Positions 42,201 through 50,516 are shown, numbered from the stretch's first letter. The stretch: DNA of 53,744 nucleotides from Bacteroidales bacterium (GCA_029227175.1 JAQXZK010000183.1:1-53744), one strand, 5' to 3'. The notes: generated by a model not told the origin, from the sequence alone. Translations and numbers: made by a program.

Positions 42201-43599
42201 CTTCTGCTTGAGAATATTCTCCATCAAGGTAGATGTTTTTATAGGCATAGTTGTTGTATTCTATGGTTGAGATTTCACCCAAAAGTTTAGTGGTTCCGGC
42301 ACTCCCTTTTACATAACTTCCTTCTGCGTTGATGTTCATGGAGATGGAACCGAAGTTTTCCCCCAATACGCCATTTAGGTTAAATCCTTCTGTGAGGATA
42401 TTCCCCTCGTAGTGAAGTGCTTTCGAGGTAAGTCGCTTAAGGTGAAAATCAGATTCTATGAGGCCTTTATCGGTCTGCAGCACACCTTTAGCGGAGATGT
42501 TCCCTAATGTCTTCGCTTCAAGATTTCCGTGAAAAAGTACCGTACCAAGGTTTGAAACATTGGATGGTACTCTGCCTCCGGCCAAACGAAGTCCTTGGAA
42601 GAGGGTGGAAAAGCCACTTTGTGTAATTTGGAACTTGTCGAAGAAGGCGGAGAAGGAGAGACTGTCCGGATTTAAGACTTGTCGGGCAGTGGCGTGGGCT
42701 GTGATGAGGATGTTGTTGGCCGTATCGTCAATCCTGAATTCCTTGATGCGGAAATCTTGAGGTGTACCTTCTGCACCAAGGTTTACATTAAAGGGCACGC
42801 TTAAATCTTTTAGGATGGGAGCAAATGCGGCCAAATCGCTTGGCGTGATGACAGACGACTGTCCGTCAATGGACGCTCTGATGGTGGGCAGAATTTGCGA
42901 GAGCGAGTCACCTTCCTCGAAGGTAGAGGTGATGGCGTTGAAGCAAACTTGCGATTTGGGTAAATAGATGCGAAAATTCTCAATATTGAGATGTGAGTTG
43001 CTTCCTTCTATCTTTGTGCTGAATTGAAGAAGCTTGAATCCGCTGTTCACCTCTTCAAAGCCAAACCTCTTGATTGTGGCGTTGATGGAGTCGTTTTGCA
43101 GGGCCTTCAACGAAATGTTCCCTGCAATATTCTGGAATGAAAGGTGGTTTGGATTGAATATGTGGGGAGTTTCTGCTTCGCTCCATACGTCATATTGTAT
43201 TCTGCCTCGTCTTATCAAAAGCGAATTGATACGTAGATTCAAGGGATTTTTTTTCTCATTGTCGGAGGAGAAAGCGTCAATAATGAACTGGAAATTAGGT
43301 TTTGACATCTGATCGGCTTTAGATAAATGTATATTAAAGCCAAAGAATTGTGCATTGCTGATTGAAATCTTTTTCTGGAATAAGGGAAGGAGCTCAATTT
43401 TGACAGAAACCCGCGCTACATTGAGCAGGTTCTCTCCATGCAGGTCTTCTAACGCTATGTCTTCAAGGATAATACGGTTGAATAGTCCTATTTCTACGTG
43501 CTGAATGGAAAATCGACTTCCTAAGGCTTTAGTGGCATAAGCTGAAATACGTTGGGAGATACTCTGCTGGACAAACGGCGTGTTGAGCAGAATATACAA
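39184..43599 (-). CDS. tamB: Translocation/assembly module TamB-domain protein (start codon uncertain)
   Basis: This protein of at least 1471 residues spans the periplasm as a long beta-taco, the AsmA-like/TamB type that moves lipids or helps assemble outer-membrane proteins. The C-terminal TamB (DUF490) domain covers about 1000-1450 (for example DINIRGEWHNDVKGIYL, GRGEGSIRTDFYNKGDIRMFGTYRI, IDNNNWNFGTNFS). The only canonical start codon is TTG at 43599, which would begin the protein inside its transmembrane helix. The frame is open upstream to the TAA at 43681-43683. That extension encodes a Lys/Arg start and a full hydrophobic helix but no ATG, GTG or TTG. An ATA at 43666-43668 sits where an ATG would be expected. 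Confidence 0.85.
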   Translation of the reverse strand: MYILLNTPFVQQSISQRISAYATKALGSRFSIQHVEIGLFNRIILEDIALEDLHGENLLNVARVSVKIELLPLFQKKISISNAQFFGFNIHLSKADQMSKPNFQFIIDAFSSDNEKKNPLNLRINSLLIRRGRIQYDVWSEAETPHIFNPNHLSFQNIAGNISLKALQNDSINATIKRFGFEEVNSGFKLLQFSTKIEGSNSHLNIENFRIYLPKSQVCFNAITSTFEEGDSLSQILPTIRASIDGQSSVITPSDLAAFAPILKDLSVPFNVNLGAEGTPQDFRIKEFRIDDTANNILITAHATARQVLNPDSLSFSAFFDKFQITQSGFSTLFQGLRLAGGRVPSNVSNLGTVLFHGNLEAKTLGNISAKGVLQTDKGLIESDFHLKRLTSKALHYEGNILTEGFNLNGVLGENFGSISMNINAEGSYVKGSAGTTKLLGEISTIEYNNYAYKNIYLDGEYSQAEGYRGNIRLDDPNLTLAFNGKANINKEKSSFNFIAQLKDFKPNKLNLSSKYVDTGFSTYLRADFEGGTLNDLNGIISIDSLCVSSPEEKTFIRNITINTNSLNRQAHKSLNIKSDFLNGSIQGHYNYTTLPKSIVHVASYYLPSLLPPQKNDTDYQDNFEFNLILSDSRPLSALLEIPLTTYAQTSIKGFINEPLHKTHIEGFFPRLQYNNRFYESGVAFINSSDDYLNAHFQITTYKAEGPALNVVLESKAENDKLFTSLYWGNNHEATISGNLKTRTIFANTGDKGLQATIDIEPTNVIINDTIWDIQNSRIVYDKERISIEQFEFSSSGRRLYANGIISKSLQDSIRLDLKDINIGYVFEVADLGVDFKGEASGPATAYALLSEEPVMRTDLFIKNFGLNKELIGDMNIRGEWHNDVKGIYLDANIHEKDLAVTHVDGYIYPLKPAGLDLHVEADNLNLKFIQYYLKNISSDFSGRISGNIHFYGAFNALNLQGKADCTASIKVDPLNTTYFLQDSILVEPGGLTFQQNTLSDSQGHQGSVDGYVHYNHFRNISYLFSAKLNNMLVMNLDESPDFPIYGTMYGTGNATISGNLNDGMRVNAAITTNRNSTFTYIKDYVMAAADNQFVRFVDKTPRRIIESEEMLSDFEIAQQKVKEEEESVSDIRLNLLIDVTPDATMKIIMDPVSGDYISGRGEGSIRTDFYNKGDIRMFGTYRIEQGVYKFSLQEIIRKDFNIRDGSNIAFNGIPGDATLDIKTVYTVNSASLNDLMPNASDYVNQTNVKVNCTMDIIGKLTAPEIKLGLELPNERDEIQALVRNYIPTDEQMNLEILYLLSIGKFYTPENVATSQNSDMMSSVLSSTLSGQLSNALSQIIDNNNWNFGTNFSTGEKGWTDVEFEGILSGRLLNNRLIVNGNFGYRDNPMANTNFVGDFEAEWLVNKSGDIRLKAYNKTNDKYYTKTNLTTQGIGVIFRKDFNEWKELLFWNKWKLKQLKKHEKDTPNNKP

Positions 43600-43687
43600 G
43601 CAGATATACGACCCAAGGATGAGGCCGACCAGCCACTGTATTATAAACCTAAACTTTTTGATGAGTATTTCTTTACTAAATTAGGCA

Positions 43688-43695
43688 CAAAAATA
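43688..43695 (-). promoter_or_regulatory. -7 promoter element for tamB
   Basis: The minus strand reads TATTTTTG, an exact TAnnTTTG match. Transcription would begin near 43681, which limits the tamB start codon to 43680 or lower. Confidence 0.6.
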
Positions 43696-43728
43696 GACAT
43701 AAATCGGTTTGATTCCTACTTTTATCAC

Positions 43729-43736
43729 TAATTTTG
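43729..43736 (+). promoter_or_regulatory. -7 promoter element for tsaD
   Basis: TAATTTTG matches TAnnTTTG on the + strand, with TTTG at 43708-43711 as possible -33 element. It would start transcription near 43743, after the upstream alternative start codon at 43709, so the ATG at 43760 is preferred. Confidence 0.65.
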
Positions 43737-43759
43737 CACACGCAAAAAAAAGCATCTAT

Positions 43760-44782
43760 ATGAGTATAATAATATTAGGTATAGAGTCATCGTGTGATGA
43801 CACTTCGGCGGCCGTGATTCGAGATGGCTATCTGTTGTCGAATGTCGTGGCCAGTCAGGCTGTGCATGAATCCTATGGTGGCGTTGTTCCGGAATTAGCA
43901 TCACGCGCCCATCAGCAGAATATCGTCCCTGTCGTTTATGAAGCGTTAAAACGTGCCGGGGTAAAGAAGGAAGAGCTCTCAGCCATTGCTTTTACACGAG
44001 GCCCTGGATTGATGGGCTCATTGCTGGTTGGTGTCTCTTTTGCAAAGGGACTTGCCCGATCGTTGGGCATCCCGATGATTGACGTCAATCATTTGAGTGG
44101 TCATGTGCTGGCACACTTTGTAAAGACGGAGGGCGAAGAGACGGATCAGCCCCAATTCCCATTTCTGTGCTTACTCGTCTCCGGAGGTAATTCGCAGATT
44201 GTCCTGGTAAAGGCCTACAATGACATGGAAATCCTTGGTCAGACGATAGATGATGCGGCCGGTGAGGCAATTGACAAATGCTCGAAGGTAATGGGGCTTG
44301 GCTATCCTGGAGGCCCGATAATAGATAAGTTAGCCAGACAGGGGAATCCCAAGGCATATACTTTTTCGAAACCACATATCCCGGGTTTGGATTATAGCTT
44401 TAGTGGGCTGAAAACGTCTTTCCTGTATTCCTTGCGTGAGTGGCTGAAAGATGATCCGGATTTCATAGAACACCATAAATATGACTTGGCTGCTTCACTG
44501 GAAAATACCATTGTTGAAATATTGATGAACAAATTGTTAAAGGCAACCAAGCAATACAATATCAAGCAGGTGGCTGTGGCCGGAGGTGTTTCGGCTAATA
44601 ACGGGTTGAGGAATGCTTTCCGTGATTATGCAGAGCGATATGGGTGGAAAATCTATATTCCGAAATTCAGTTATACAACGGACAATGCAGCTATGATAGC
44701 CATTGCCGGTTATTTTAAATATCAGCATAAAGAATTTTGCCCGATGGATGCTCCAGCGTATTCCAGGGTTGTATTAGCGTGA
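43760..44782 (+). CDS. tsaD: tRNA N6-adenosine threonylcarbamoyltransferase TsaD
   Basis: From the ATG at 43760 the protein has 340 residues, normal for TsaD. A longer frame to 43709 begins upstream of the predicted transcription start. TsaD transfers the threonylcarbamoyl group onto A37 of tRNAs reading ANN codons. The ASKHA-fold motifs are visible: LGIESSCDDTSAAV at the N-terminus, AFTRGPGLMGSLLVG, the metal-binding IDVNHLSGHVLAHF (HxxxH) and VAGGVSANNGLR, followed by TDNAAMIA. It is divergent from tamB and only 2 bp from cinA. Confidence 0.96.
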   Translation: MSIIILGIESSCDDTSAAVIRDGYLLSNVVASQAVHESYGGVVPELASRAHQQNIVPVVYEALKRAGVKKEELSAIAFTRGPGLMGSLLVGVSFAKGLARSLGIPMIDVNHLSGHVLAHFVKTEGEETDQPQFPFLCLLVSGGNSQIVLVKAYNDMEILGQTIDDAAGEAIDKCSKVMGLGYPGGPIIDKLARQGNPKAYTFSKPHIPGLDYSFSGLKTSFLYSLREWLKDDPDFIEHHKYDLAASLENTIVEILMNKLLKATKQYNIKQVAVAGGVSANNGLRNAFRDYAERYGWKIYIPKFSYTTDNAAMIAIAGYFKYQHKEFCPMDAPAYSRVVLA

Positions 44783-44784
44783 AA

Positions 44785-45255
44785 ATGAAAAACCTTGAAG
44801 AAGAATTAGGACAGGTACTCCAGGAGAATGGTCTTACGATGGGGACGGCCGAGAGTTGTACGGGTGGAAGCATTGCCTCTTTGGTCACGTCAATATCAGG
44901 CAGTTCTTCTTATTTTAAAGGAGGCATCGTCTCCTACGCTGTATCGGTGAAGGAAAACCTACTTGGAGTTCCTGCTGAAACAATAGAGAAATACGGAGTA
45001 GTCAGTGAAGAGACGGTAGCGGCAATGGCGTATGGTGCGCAAGAGGCTCTTGATGTAGACTGTGTGGTAGCAACAACGGGTGTGGCTGGACCGACAGGAG
45101 GGACATCTGAAAATCCGGTAGGTACAATCTGGATAGGGGCGCTTTATAGAAACAAACTATTGACTTATCGTCAGGAGGGCGATGAAGGACGGGGAGAGAA
45201 TGTTCGAAGAGCTGTCAGAAATGCGTTAATGTTGCTATTGCAGCTTGTTAAATAG
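44785..45255 (+). CDS. CinA C-terminal domain protein (nicotinamide-nucleotide amidohydrolase family)
   Basis: From the ATG at 44785 the protein has 156 residues. It is the stand-alone CinA C-terminal (PncC-like) domain: GTAESCTGGSIASLVTSISGSS, then GGIVSYAVSVKENLLGV, VVSEETVAAMAYGA and ATTGVAGPTGGTSENPVGT. Members with amidohydrolase activity recycle nicotinamide mononucleotide. The N-terminal MoaB/ADP-ribose pyrophosphatase-like half of full CinA is absent. A GTG at 44779 overlapping the tsaD stop is an alternative start. It is probably translated from the tsaD transcript. Confidence 0.9.
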   Translation: MKNLEEELGQVLQENGLTMGTAESCTGGSIASLVTSISGSSSYFKGGIVSYAVSVKENLLGVPAETIEKYGVVSEETVAAMAYGAQEALDVDCVVATTGVAGPTGGTSENPVGTIWIGALYRNKLLTYRQEGDEGRGENVRRAVRNALMLLLQLVK

Positions 45256-45318
45256 GTGGTAAACACTCTTTTTCAAAAAGAAACTTCTAAAATATTTGTT
45301 TATTTGATGCAAAAGCAG

Positions 45319-45326
45319 TTACTTTG
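45319..45326 (+). promoter_or_regulatory. Candidate -7 element for the rpmB-rpmG-DUF4295 unit
   Basis: TTACTTTG has one mismatch to TAnnTTTG, and a TTTG at 45295-45298 lies 20 bp upstream in the -33 position. The leader to the rpmB start would be about 45 nt. Confidence 0.5.
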
Positions 45327-45377
45327 CGCTCTGTTTGAAGGAAACCATAGAAAATAAAACAATAAAAATATATAGAA

Positions 45378-45638
45378 ATGTCGAAGATTTGTCAAATTAC
45401 CGGAAAGAAGGCCATGATTGGCAACAACGTTTCTCACTCAAAGAGAAGAACGAAGAGAACTTTCGATTTGAACTTGTTCAGCAAGAAGTTCTACTATGTA
45501 GAGCAAGATTGTTGGATTCGCCTCAGTCTGTGTGCTGCAGGTTTGCGTATTATCAATAAGAAAGGACTTGATGCAGCATTGAATGAAGCGGTAGCTAAGG
45601 GCTATTGCGATTGGAAAACAATTAAAGTTATTGGCTAA
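45378..45638 (+). CDS. rpmB: 50S ribosomal protein L28
   Basis: An 86-residue ribosomal protein that begins [20 protein letters not shown], the typical L28 N-terminus, followed by the RRTKRTF rRNA-binding stretch. The central segment [19 protein letters not shown] and a short C-terminal helix also match. It binds 23S rRNA in the large subunit. It heads the rpmB-rpmG-DUF4295 unit (19 bp and 12 bp gaps). Only one Cys (in CQITG) lies in the region of the zinc motif found in some L28 paralogues. Confidence 0.97.
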   Translation: MSKICQITGKKAMIGNNVSHSKRRTKRTFDLNLFSKKFYYVEQDCWIRLSLCAAGLRIINKKGLDAALNEAVAKGYCDWKTIKVIG

Positions 45639-45657
45639 CAATTAGGAGATCTGAACT

Positions 45658-45846
45658 ATGGCAAAGAAAGCAAAGGGCAATAGAGTACAGGTAATCTTGG
45701 AATGTACCGAGATGAAAGACAGTGGTCTTCCTGGAACATCTCGTTACATTACAACGAAGAACAGAAAGAATACCACAGAGAGATTGGAACTTAAGAAGTA
45801 TAATCCTATCCTTAAGAGAGTAACAGTTCATAAGGAAATTAAATAA
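45658..45846 (+). CDS. rpmG: 50S ribosomal protein L33
   Basis: A 62-residue ribosomal protein: [19 protein letters not shown], then [24 protein letters not shown] and the end VTVHKEIK. Only one Cys of the four-Cys zinc ribbon is present, so it is the zinc-free (C-minus) form. It follows rpmB by 19 bp. Confidence 0.96.
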   Translation: MAKKAKGNRVQVILECTEMKDSGLPGTSRYITTKNRKNTTERLELKKYNPILKRVTVHKEIK

Positions 45847-45858
45847 TTTGTATAGATT

Positions 45859-46017
45859 ATGGCAAAGAAAACTGTCGCAAGTTTGCATGAAGGTTCTAAA
45901 GAAGGACGTGCTTATACCAAGGTTATTAAGATGGTAAAATCTCCTAAGACCGGTGCTTACATCTTCGATGAACAGATGGTTCCAAACGAAAAGGTTCAGG
46001 ATTTTTTCAAAAAGTAA
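45859..46017 (+). CDS. DUF4295 family small protein
   Basis: A 52-residue basic protein that begins AKKTVASLHEGSKEGRAYTK and ends in VQDFFKK. The family is small, Bacteroidota-specific and typically encoded directly after rpmG, as here (12-bp gap), so a ribosome-linked role is likely but not demonstrated. The ATG at 45859 is preceded by AT-rich sequence. A strong terminator begins 24 bp after its stop. In many relatives ftsY and rimO follow in the same unit, but they are absent here. Confidence 0.9.
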   Translation: MAKKTVASLHEGSKEGRAYTKVIKMVKSPKTGAYIFDEQMVPNEKVQDFFKK

Positions 46018-46041
46018 TATCGAAATGGATTTCAGATATTG

Positions 46042-46079
46042 AAAAGGGGGCTTATTTTTATATATGCCTCCTTTTTTTT
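46042..46079 (+). terminator. Rho-independent terminator after the DUF4295 gene
   Basis: The arms AAAAGGGGGC (46042-46051) and GCCTCCTTTT (46066-46075, one G-U pair) enclose a 14-nt loop and are followed by further T residues. Confidence 0.85.
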
Positions 46080-46272
46080 GTGTTTGAAATCGGTGAAGAA
46101 GCCAGGCGAAATGCCGGTCAGGAAAGAATCTCTTCCCTCAATCGTGTAGTGTATTTAGGTGCCAGACCGAGGGAGTTGTTCTGAAATAAAATGATATAGG
46201 GTTGAGAAAAATAATTACCGGGAGAAGCATTGTTTTTAGGAAAGAACATGGTAGAACTTTCGTATAAATGAT

Positions 46273-46280
46273 TAACTTTA
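46273..46280 (+). promoter_or_regulatory. Candidate -7 element for the carB unit
   Basis: TAACTTTA differs from TAnnTTTG only in the last base and would give a leader of about 30 nt before the carB ATG at 46317. No better match is present in the 299-bp gap. Confidence 0.35.
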
Positions 46281-46316
46281 CACCCAGAAAGTGAAAAACT
46301 GTAAAATAATAAATAG

Positions 46317-49300
46317 ATGCAGATGAAAACAAAATTGAATAAAGTTTTGGTACTTGGTTCTGGCGCCCTCAAGATTGGTCAGGCTGGTGAGTTCGACTAT
46401 TCAGGTTCACAGGCGCTTAAGGCTTTGAGAGAAGAGGGAATCAGTTCCGTTCTGGTAAATCCAAACATTGCAACTATTCAAACAAGTGAAGGTGTTGCCG
46501 ACAAGGTTTATTTCCTGCCGGTGAATACCCATTTTGTCACCGAAATCATTAAAAAGGAACGTCCAGAGGGTATTCTTCTCGCATTTGGAGGTCAAACTGC
46601 CCTTAATTGTGGTACAGAACTTTTCCAGAAAGGCGTTTTAAAGGAATATGGTGTTCAGGTATTAGGCACCTCGGTTGAGGCAATCATGGATACAGAAGAC
46701 CGAGACCTCTTTGTGAAGAAACTTGATGAAGCCGCCTTGAAGACACCTGTCTCACATGCTGTTGAGACAATGGAAGATGCTCTTAGGGCAGCTCATGAGA
46801 TAGGTTTCCCTGTCATGATTCGTTCAGCATACGCCTTGGGTGGATTGGGCTCTGGTATTTGTCCGGATGAGAAGACATTCAAGGAGTTGGCAGAGAGTGC
46901 GTTCACCTTTGCTCCTCAGATTCTGGTTGAAGAAAGCCTCAAGGGATGGAAAGAGATAGAATTCGAGGTGATTCGAGATTCAAATGACCATTGCTTTACG
47001 GTTGCGTCAATGGAGAATTTTGACCCACTGGGCATCCATACAGGAGAGTCTATTGTAGTAGCACCGACTTGTTCGCTCACCAAGGAACAGGTTGAGTATT
47101 TGCAGGAAATCAGTCGTAAATGTGTGCGTCACCTTGGTATTGTAGGTGAGTGCAATATCCAGTTTGCGTATAATGCAAAGAAGAACGATTATCGCATCAT
47201 TGAGGTAAATGCACGACTTTCTCGCTCGTCTGCACTTGCTTCAAAGGCAACCGGATATCCTTTGGCCTTTGTGGCAGCAAAGATAGCACTTGGCTATACA
47301 CTGGACCAAATTGGCGAAATGGGAACCCCCAATTCTGCATACGTGGCTCCATCGCTTGATTACATGATATGTAAGATTCCTCGCTGGGACCTTACTAAAT
47401 TTGCCGGTGTATCTCGCCTGATTGGCTCTTCCATGAAGTCTGTCGGTGAAATTATGTCAATAGGCCGCAGTTGTGAAGAGATGATACAAAAGGGCCTCCG
47501 TATGATTGGTCAGGGCATGCATGGATTTGTAGGTAATGACCATACTCGTTTTGACAACCTTGATGAGGAGTTGGCCAATCCAACCGACCTTCGTGTGTTT
47601 GCAATTGCACAGGCTCTTGAGGATGGGTATACCATTGAGCGTATAGAGGAACTGACCAAGATTGACACATGGTTCTTGATTCGCATGAAACATATTGTAG
47701 ACCTCAAACGCGAACTTCAGTCTTATAACACACTGGAAGAAATCTCTGATGAGAAAATGCGTGAAGTGAAGGCGGCCGGCTTCTCCGATTTCCAAATAGC
47801 CCGTTTTGTGTTGAAGCCGAAGGGTGATATGGAAAAAGCAAATCTCGAGGTTCGCCGGAACAGAAAGCAACGTGGAATTCTTCCTACAGTTCGCCGCATA
47901 GAAACCGTTGGCGGAGAACATCCGGAATTGACGAATTATCTATATTTCACCTACCTTGGCGAGGTGGAACCTACTAATGCAGATACCTTGACAACAGAGG
48001 AGTGGAGAGCACGTTGTTTGAAGCCGCAGAGTCATTCCATTGAATGGTATAAGAACGAAAAGTCTGTGATAGTCCTTGGCTCCGGTGCATATCGCATTGG
48101 CTCTTCTGTAGAGTTTGATTGGTGTTCAGTGAATTCTATCAACACTGCTCGTAAACAGGGTTACAAGTCCATTATGATTAACTATAATCCGGAGACAGTG
48201 TCAACGGACTATGACATGTGCGACCGTCTTTATTTTGACGAACTCTCATTGGAGCGTGTGCTTGATGTGATTGACTTGGAGTCTCCACGTGGTGTGATTG
48301 TATCAGTGGGTGGACAGATACCGAACAATCTTGCGATGAAACTCTATCGCCAGGGTGTACCGGTGCTTGGCACATCTCCTGTTGATATCGACCGTGCAGA
48401 AAACCGCGATAAATTCTCTGCAATGCTTGATAAACTGGGTATTGACCAGCCTGCTTGGCGTGCTTTGACAAGTATGGATGATATTAGGGATTTTATTGCT
48501 CAGGTGGGGTATCCTGTTTTGGTCCGTCCTTCCTATGTGCTCAGTGGTGCTGCTATGAATGTATGTTATGATGACGAGCAGTTGGAGCGTTTCCTTAACA
48601 TGGCGACAGAGGTCTCTAAGGACTTCCCCGTTGTCGTGTCTCAGTTTATGCAAGACACCAAAGAGATAGAGTTTGATGCGGTGGCAGACAAGGGAGAGAT
48701 AGTAGAATATGCCATCTCAGAACATGTTGAGTATGCGGGTGTTCACTCTGGAGATGCAACCATGATATTCCCTGCTCAGAATATTTATTTTTCTACGGTT
48801 CGTCAGATTAAGAAAATAGCTCGCCGCATAGCTGCAGAGTTAAATATCTCAGGTCCTTTCAATATCCAGTTCTTGGCTAAGAACCGAGAGGTAAAAGTTA
48901 TTGAATGTAACTTGCGTGCTTCTCGCTCATTCCCGTTTGTTTCTAAGATACTCAAGCGTAATTTTATTGAGACTGCAACAAAGATAATGCTTGACGCTCC
49001 GTATCAACGTCCGGAAAAGAGTGAGTTTGATATTGACCGTATTGGTGTAAAGGCATCACAATTCTCGTTTAATCGTCTTTCAAATGCAGACCCTGTTTTG
49101 GGTGTTGACATGAGTTCTACCGGTGAAGTGGGTTGTTTGGGAGATGACCTTAATGAGGCTATCTTGAATGCTCTTATCGCGACCGGTTATACACTTCCCA
49201 AGCAGAATATTCTTCTTTCAAGCGGTGGAGCCAAGGGTAAGGTTCAACTGCTCGAACCGGCACAGAGCCTTGTAAGGAGTGGCTATAAGATTTATGCAAC

Positions 49301-49604
49301 GGCCGGTACTGCCAAGTTCCTTCAGGAGAATGGTGTTCCGTGTACGATGGTTTGCTGGCCTGACGAAAATGGCGAGAACAATGTGCTTGATATGATGGCT
49401 CAGCACAAATTTGACTTGATTATAAACATACCAAAGAATCAGACAAAACGCGAGTTGACAAATGGCTATCATATACGGCGTAATGCGATTGACCATAATA
49501 TTCCGTTAATTACGAACGCTCGTTTGGCCAAGGCATTTATCGAAGCATTCTGTGCGTTGAAGTTGGAGGATATCGCCATCAAGAGTTGGGACGAATATAA
49601 ATAA
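46317..49604 (+). CDS. carB: Carbamoyl-phosphate synthase large subunit
   Basis: A 1095-residue synthetase with the duplicated CarB architecture. Each half has a preATP/ATP-grasp unit: the first starts LVLGSGALKIGQAGEFDYSGSQ (about 10-30) and the second LGSGAYRIGSSVEFDW (about 583-598). An oligomerisation region lies between them, and the C-terminal MGS-like allosteric domain spans about 960-1080 (GYKIYATAGTAKFLQENG, LIINIPKN). It makes carbamoyl phosphate for pyrimidine and arginine synthesis together with a glutaminase subunit (carA), which is not in the window. The length is slightly above the usual 1070. An ATG two codons downstream is an alternative start. The histidine kinase gene follows after 12 bp. 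Confidence 0.96.
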   Translation: MQMKTKLNKVLVLGSGALKIGQAGEFDYSGSQALKALREEGISSVLVNPNIATIQTSEGVADKVYFLPVNTHFVTEIIKKERPEGILLAFGGQTALNCGTELFQKGVLKEYGVQVLGTSVEAIMDTEDRDLFVKKLDEAALKTPVSHAVETMEDALRAAHEIGFPVMIRSAYALGGLGSGICPDEKTFKELAESAFTFAPQILVEESLKGWKEIEFEVIRDSNDHCFTVASMENFDPLGIHTGESIVVAPTCSLTKEQVEYLQEISRKCVRHLGIVGECNIQFAYNAKKNDYRIIEVNARLSRSSALASKATGYPLAFVAAKIALGYTLDQIGEMGTPNSAYVAPSLDYMICKIPRWDLTKFAGVSRLIGSSMKSVGEIMSIGRSCEEMIQKGLRMIGQGMHGFVGNDHTRFDNLDEELANPTDLRVFAIAQALEDGYTIERIEELTKIDTWFLIRMKHIVDLKRELQSYNTLEEISDEKMREVKAAGFSDFQIARFVLKPKGDMEKANLEVRRNRKQRGILPTVRRIETVGGEHPELTNYLYFTYLGEVEPTNADTLTTEEWRARCLKPQSHSIEWYKNEKSVIVLGSGAYRIGSSVEFDWCSVNSINTARKQGYKSIMINYNPETVSTDYDMCDRLYFDELSLERVLDVIDLESPRGVIVSVGGQIPNNLAMKLYRQGVPVLGTSPVDIDRAENRDKFSAMLDKLGIDQPAWRALTSMDDIRDFIAQVGYPVLVRPSYVLSGAAMNVCYDDEQLERFLNMATEVSKDFPVVVSQFMQDTKEIEFDAVADKGEIVEYAISEHVEYAGVHSGDATMIFPAQNIYFSTVRQIKKIARRIAAELNISGPFNIQFLAKNREVKVIECNLRASRSFPFVSKILKRNFIETATKIMLDAPYQRPEKSEFDIDRIGVKASQFSFNRLSNADPVLGVDMSSTGEVGCLGDDLNEAILNALIATGYTLPKQNILLSSGGAKGKVQLLEPAQSLVRSGYKIYATAGTAKFLQENGVPCTMVCWPDENGENNVLDMMAQHKFDLIINIPKNQTKRELTNGYHIRRNAIDHNIPLITNARLAKAFIEAFCALKLEDIAIKSWDEYK

Positions 49605-49616
49605 AAAGGGTTTTCT

Positions 49617-50513
49617 ATGATGTGTTGTAGCCTCTTGTATATTTATTCTCTGTTGGTTTCAGGCTTTACCGTGAACAAGACCTCTGCAATTTTGTTTGTA
49701 GTCTTAGGGGCGGTCATGATCGTTGCACTGTTAGTTGAACTGATGATAATAAATATATACAGGCGTAAACTGCATGAAAACCAGAAGAAGACTCGGCAGC
49801 TGGATTCTGTCCAGAAACAGTTGCAAATGGAGTTTGTCGCCAATATGACTCACGAGGTACGTACACCAATGAATGCAATTCTGGGCTTCACGACAATCTT
49901 GGCCGAAATGAACGACCTTGACCAAGAGACCCGACATCAATTGATCATGGAAGTAGAGAAGAACAAGGAGGTATTATTGAAAATCTTGAATGATATTCTG
50001 GATTACTCTCAGTTAAGTTCCAACAGCTTGCAGTTTCAGGAGGAAAAAGTGAGCGTGAATGCTGTTCTCGCAGATTGTTTAGCCCTTGCTTTAGCAAAGT
50101 GTCGCAATTCCTCTGTTACGTTAGTGATAGCTGATAAGTTGCCATACTGCTCGTTGAAGATAGACAAGAGACGTTTCTCCCAAGTACTCAACAACCTAAT
50201 CAGGAATGCGATTACATATACGGAGAAGGGGCAAATCACGTTGGGGTACAGGCGTCTGCCGGACAATACACTTTATTTCTTTGTCTCAGATACGGGATGT
50301 GGCATTGATATCTTGCAACATCGCAGAATCTTTAACAGTTTTGTCAAGGTTGACAGTAATATCAGGGGTGCGGGTCTTGGCCTGACGCTTTCAAAGGCTA
50401 TTGTTGAATATTATGGCGGACACATGGGTGTCGAGTCTAAACTTGGTTTAGGTAGTACGTTTTACTTCACTTTACCGTCCAGACTCGAGGTAAAGGAATA
50501 TGGATATAACTAA
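49617..50513 (+). CDS. Orphan sensor histidine kinase
   Basis: A 298-residue histidine kinase. One or two N-terminal membrane helices (about 3-18 and 23-47) leave almost no periplasmic sensor, only a short turn. The dimerisation domain has the H-box FVANMTHEVRTPMNAI with the phosphoacceptor His79. The HATPase domain (about 180-290) shows the N-box QVLNNLIRNAITYT, G1 DTGCGID, the F-box IFNSFVK and G2 GAGLGLTLSK. No response regulator is encoded in the window, so its partner is unknown. It lies between carB (12-bp gap) and uvrD (3-bp gap), so it is probably co-transcribed and translationally coupled to uvrD. Confidence 0.93.
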   Translation: MMCCSLLYIYSLLVSGFTVNKTSAILFVVLGAVMIVALLVELMIINIYRRKLHENQKKTRQLDSVQKQLQMEFVANMTHEVRTPMNAILGFTTILAEMNDLDQETRHQLIMEVEKNKEVLLKILNDILDYSQLSSNSLQFQEEKVSVNAVLADCLALALAKCRNSSVTLVIADKLPYCSLKIDKRRFSQVLNNLIRNAITYTEKGQITLGYRRLPDNTLYFFVSDTGCGIDILQHRRIFNSFVKVDSNIRGAGLGLTLSKAIVEYYGGHMGVESKLGLGSTFYFTLPSRLEVKEYGYN

Positions 50514-50516
50514 GGG

